DNA from: Planctomycetota bacterium
GTDB lineage: Bacteria > Planctomycetota > Planctomycetia > Pirellulales > UBA7805
Direction: 5' to 3'
DNA length: 9,258 bases
Assembly (NCBI GenBank): GCA_014237955.1
Contig: JABABY010000023.1
Location: 6,508 to 15,765 of the forward strand
The position numbers and the translations under genes were made by a program. Shown one piece after another: positions 7,027 through 9,258 of the stretch (position 1 is its first letter; every line of letters begins with the position of its first letter). The notes under the pieces are model-generated. The model did no database searches. It was not told the origin of the DNA and saw nothing but the letters and a program-made list of their open reading frames with translations.

Positions 7027-8385
7027 TTAGTGCTCGGGCACAGCCTGTGTCTGCGAAGTCATATTTCGCAATCGCAATGCAAAGAAAGCTGTTATCACGT
7101 TGAGACTGCCAAGAACAATAATGGGCCATGCTTCGTCATGGAATTGAGCAAGAATACCAAGCAAAAATGCAATCAAGATCGCGATTGCACCAACGAGTGT
7201 ATCGCTAATGGCAATGTAGTAGGCTCTTTCGTCGGCAGCTGCAACATTGGCAATGTAGATCTTGCGTGCTGATGAAATACCCTGATCAGCAATAGAAACA
7301 AAAAAGAACACCACGGCACATAATTGTATGTAGCGTGTATGTCCCCAGTACTCGATTCCAATGGCAAAAATGGCAGCAACAGAAGCGATTCCTGCAGCAA
7401 AGCTCATGATATTACTCAATGGCCACCGAGAATACCGACTCCAAAGAAGTCCACCTACGGCCAAACCTAGGCTTGTCGCAATGACAAAGATACTCAGTGC
7501 ATTTGATGTGTCTTTATGCTGTTCTGCAAAGTAAATGACATAAAATGGAATTGCAAGTTCAACCGAGAGAAACAAAATTCTTGCAATCACAAAGCGGCGA
7601 AACCAAGCAACCTGCCGCACAGCACTGATGCCCTTGAAAAGTTCTGAGAAGAGTTTATTAGAAGTCTCTTTGTCGGGCAGTTCTTTCTGACGGGCCACCG
7701 ATGGTGATTCTCGGATCATCATACTGATGAGTCCCGACAACAGGCCTACACCGATACCGATCCATAACAAAATGAGATGTCCATCAAGGCTGGTAGCGTG
7801 ACCAGCAGCCTTAGCAGCAGTATCGGTAGTCGCAACAGTATCGGCAGCAGTCGCATCCTGGACATGTGGTGTTACTTTGTCCGAATAGGCTGTTTGGATC
7901 GACCAGGCAACGCCGATTGCCAGAAGACCACTGAGACCTGTTTGTGCAAAAAGGAGCGTTCTGCGGGCAGGTTTCTGAACGATATACCCAAGCATGTTCT
8001 GAAATGCAAGCCGACTCAAGCCCTGCCCCAGGCCGACAATGGTGGCAACCGTTAGAAAAATAATGATCTTAATATCATCTGGTGTCGAGCCTCCGGTGAG
8101 GCCTATCAAGGCGAGTGATGCAGTAGTCGTAAGAATACCCAGAGCCATATACCACTTGCTGTATCGGGCGGTGGACACAAAAGGCGCCGAAACGACTTGT
8201 CCAATCATGCGGGCAATCTGAACGATGGGAATCAGCATCCCTGCAAAGAAAACAGGTGCTCCTAGCGCAAGGTAGAGAAAAGGCAGGACCAAACGTGGAC
8301 TGGAAAGTGTCTGGCTCAGATCAAGCAAAATACCCTGGCTAAGAAGTACTCTGTAGTTCCAACGATTGTTCTCGCGACTAACCAT
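7027..8385 (-). CDS. MFS transporter, substrate unknown
   Basis: A 452-residue inner-membrane secondary transporter of the major facilitator superfamily, with about 12 hydrophobic helices in two halves. The first half starts with LVLPFLYLALGAPVFFAGM and includes basic cytoplasmic turns such as STARYSKWYMALG. The halves are joined by a charged cytoplasmic loop (RESPSVARQKELPDKE and onwards). Conserved-looking SSARKIYIANVAAADERAYY lies in the second half. A 25-30 residue Ala/Thr-rich linker (about residues 174-198) sits in a loop before the last helix of the first half and is built partly on a DNA direct repeat. The frame is open to TTG 8415, but ATG 8385 has an AGAGG box 6 nt upstream and is preferred. 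It lies 46 nt downstream of the small zinc-ribbon gene, probably in one operon, and converges on yjbQ. The substrate cannot be assigned. Confidence 0.92.
   Translation of the reverse strand: MVSRENNRWNYRVLLSQGILLDLSQTLSSPRLVLPFLYLALGAPVFFAGMLIPIVQIARMIGQVVSAPFVSTARYSKWYMALGILTTTASLALIGLTGGSTPDDIKIIIFLTVATIVGLGQGLSRLAFQNMLGYIVQKPARRTLLFAQTGLSGLLAIGVAWSIQTAYSDKVTPHVQDATAADTVATTDTAAKAAGHATSLDGHLILLWIGIGVGLLSGLISMMIRESPSVARQKELPDKETSNKLFSELFKGISAVRQVAWFRRFVIARILFLSVELAIPFYVIYFAEQHKDTSNALSIFVIATSLGLAVGGLLWSRYSRWPLSNIMSFAAGIASVAAIFAIGIEYWGHTRYIQLCAVVFFFVSIADQGISSARKIYIANVAAADERAYYIAISDTLVGAIAILIAFLLGILAQFHDEAWPIIVLGSLNVITAFFALRLRNMTSQTQAVPEH
7818..7855. repeat. Degenerate tandem direct repeat in the MFS linker
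   Basis: Two near-copies lie one base apart: CAGTATCGGTAGTCGCA (7818-7834) and the same unit with a 3-base insertion at 7836-7855. On the minus strand they encode part of the Ala/Thr-rich linker. The 3-base difference keeps the frame, as expected for repeat expansion in a tolerant loop. Confidence 0.7.
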
Positions 8386-8391
8386 CAAATG

Positions 8392-8396
8392 CCTCT
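8392..8396 (-). promoter_or_regulatory. Ribosome binding site of the MFS gene
   Basis: AGAGG on the minus strand, 6 nt before ATG 8385. It decides the start in favour of 8385 over the upstream in-frame TTG at 8415. Confidence 0.7.
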
Positions 8397-8431
8397 GGCA
8401 TGCAATCCATTTCAAATACTCTTAACGACTA

Positions 8432-8662
8432 TTAAGTCGAAAATAGCAAGTGGATACAATAGCAGACGAGTACAATGATCGCCGCGACAACAAAGACAAA
8501 AAAATATCCCCCGAGCCATCCGACTGTCGACGAAGCGAGTGACTCGCAACGGCTACAGACTTCTGCATCACCAGTTTCTGGATCAATCATCACCGGCGAC
8601 CCACACTTGGGACATTTTCCCCAATTTTCATTTCCTTCGCTGAGGTTCGGTTGTTCTGTCAT
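8432..8662 (-). CDS. Small zinc-ribbon protein with C-terminal membrane helix
   Basis: A 76-residue protein I do not recognise by name. After a short polar N-terminus it has a C-x2-C (CPKC) and a second C-x2-C (CSRC) separated by 15 residues, the pattern of a zinc ribbon binding one metal ion. A single hydrophobic helix follows (WLGGYFFVFVVAAIIVLVCY), then a short tail, so it should be a membrane-anchored zinc-ribbon protein, most likely with the ribbon in the cytoplasm. The frame continues up to GTG 8821, but ATG 8662 has an AGGAAG box a few bases upstream and begins at the domain, so I chose it. It precedes the MFS gene by 46 nt on the same strand and is probably its operon partner. Small proteins of this plan are common in planctomycetes; their function is not known to me. 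Confidence 0.85.
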   Translation of the reverse strand: MTEQPNLSEGNENWGKCPKCGSPVMIDPETGDAEVCSRCESLASSTVGWLGGYFFVFVVAAIIVLVCYCIHLLFST

Positions 8663-8666
8663 GGTA

Positions 8667-8672
8667 CTTCCT
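8667..8672 (-). promoter_or_regulatory. Ribosome binding site of the zinc-ribbon gene
   Basis: AGGAAG on the minus strand, 4 nt before ATG 8662. It supports the short 76-residue form over the long GTG-initiated form. Confidence 0.7.
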
Positions 8673-8719
8673 GATATTTGCGTGTGCCAGATTTGGCCAC
8701 AACTGAAATTTTTGTACCG

Positions 8720-8725
8720 ATTATA
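8720..8725 (-). promoter_or_regulatory. Candidate -10 box for the zinc-ribbon/MFS operon
   Basis: A perfect TATAAT on the minus strand, placing transcription start about 50 nt before ATG 8662. The best -35 at 17-nt spacing is GTGCAA, only 3 of 6 matches to TTGACA. The position is plausible, but the weak -35 keeps confidence low. Confidence 0.35.
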
Positions 8726-8836
8726 AACAAGTTGTAAGGGCATTGCACGATCGCTTACCATTCTACCTACAAAAGTTCGCTTACGAGTAAAAAGACGACG
8801 GGGGATCGTATCTGTGACCACGCCTCGGTTACAATC

Positions 8837-8846
8837 ATATCGATAT
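8837..8846. repeat. Perfect 10-bp palindrome upstream of the DUF1080 gene
   Basis: ATATCGATAT lies 68 nt before ATG 8915, next to a TACAAT -10-like hexamer (8830-8835) that lacks a recognisable -35. It could be an operator half-site or chance. Confidence 0.35.
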
Positions 8847-8902
8847 CAGGAGACAATCGCTCCGGTTCGTTTAGGTCTTCCTGAAACAAACACGAATGTA
8901 GC

Positions 8903-8907
8903 AGGAA
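8903..8907 (+). promoter_or_regulatory. Ribosome binding site of the DUF1080 gene
   Basis: AGGAA 7 nt before ATG 8915; a good match in sequence and spacing. Confidence 0.7.
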
Positions 8908-8914
8908 TAAATCG

Positions 8915-9258
8915 ATGCAATTTTATATTTTTAAAAATCTCATGATCCTCTTTATCATCATGCTGGAAATCGGGGCCCTAGGGGCAACGGACAACACCCA
9001 ATATCACCCCCTTTTTAATGGACGAGATTTGGCCGGCTGGACCACGACCGGCAACTGGACTGTAGAACCCGGAGGCATCTTGACCATCAAACCTCGGCCA
9101 GGTGAAAAAGGATGGCAACGGTATGCCGATTACCTCTGGACCGACAAGACCTATGATAACTTCACGCTGGAGTTGGAATACAAAATACCCAAGGATGGTA
9201 ACAGTGGAATCTTTTTTGGCGTCAAAAACAAAAACAACCCGGTCTATGAGGGGTTCGA
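8915..9258 (+). CDS. Secreted DUF1080 (3-keto-disaccharide hydrolase-type) protein, 5' part only
   Basis: The first 114 residues of an exported protein of the DUF1080 family, a concanavalin/LamG-like beta-sandwich now associated with hydrolysis of 3-keto sugars and very abundant in planctomycetes. Residues 1-24 form a signal peptide: one lysine, a long hydrophobic core (LMILFIIML) and likely cleavage after GALGA. The mature part begins YHPLFNGRDLAGW, the classic opening of this fold, followed by WTVEPGGILTIKP, then YDNFTLELEYKIPKDGNSGIFF, split here as YDNFTLELEYKIP and KDGNSGIFF, typical for the family. The window ends in a GFE/D-like position before any later active-site residues, so full length and extra domains are unknown. 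It is divergent from the zinc-ribbon/MFS unit, with about 250 nt between them for promoters. Confidence 0.93.
   Translation, partial: MQFYIFKNLMILFIIMLEIGALGATDNTQYHPLFNGRDLAGWTTTGNWTVEPGGILTIKPRPGEKGWQRYADYLWTDKTYDNFTLELEYKIPKDGNSGIFFGVKNKNNPVYEGF

Noticed and set aside
8663..8821. N-terminal extension of the zinc-ribbon protein from GTG 8821
   Set aside because: The extension has no domain, lacks a ribosome-binding site, and contains the candidate TATAAT promoter box; ATG 8662 has a good Shine-Dalgarno.

Overview
The window reads as a chromosomal segment from a member of the Planctomycetota. Three things suggest this: the start of a secreted DUF1080 (3-keto-disaccharide hydrolase-type) protein, which that phylum carries in many copies; an unnamed lipoprotein-like protein whose sequence style I associate with planctomycete-restricted conserved hypotheticals; and an MsbA-like ABC exporter with a long coiled coil between its first two membrane helices. 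Base composition is intermediate, somewhat below 50% G+C by eye. The phylum call is inference; no rRNA or other taxonomic marker is present.

Layout. Positions 1-1703 (minus) hold an ABC exporter cut by the window edge just after its LSGGQ signature. A 330-nt divergent gap follows, then a GT4 glycosyltransferase (2034-3311, plus). A 426-nt gap with stem-loops and a possible dispersed repeat precedes a second, larger glycosyltransferase (3738-5570, plus) that seems to carry an inserted beta-sandwich domain in its C-terminal half. Its stop overlaps by 11 nt the start of a probable lipoprotein of unknown function (5560-6510, plus), followed 49 nt later by a YjbQ/UPF0047 gene (6560-6973, plus). 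Convergent to these is a two-gene minus-strand unit: a 76-residue zinc-ribbon plus membrane-anchor protein (8432-8662) and an MFS transporter (7027-8385). Divergent from that unit is the DUF1080 gene (8915 to beyond the window end).

How the genes may work together. The exporter and two glycosyltransferases fit assembly and export of a cell-surface glycan or glycolipid, with the coupled lipoprotein as a possible envelope partner. This is inferred from gene content only. YjbQ, the MFS transporter with its small zinc-ribbon neighbour and the DUF1080 protein have no obvious functional tie to it.

No tRNA, rRNA, CRISPR array, insertion sequence with transposase, or phage gene was seen. The most unusual features are the apparent domain insertion in the second glycosyltransferase, an A9 tract inside the first, and the coiled-coil loop in the exporter.
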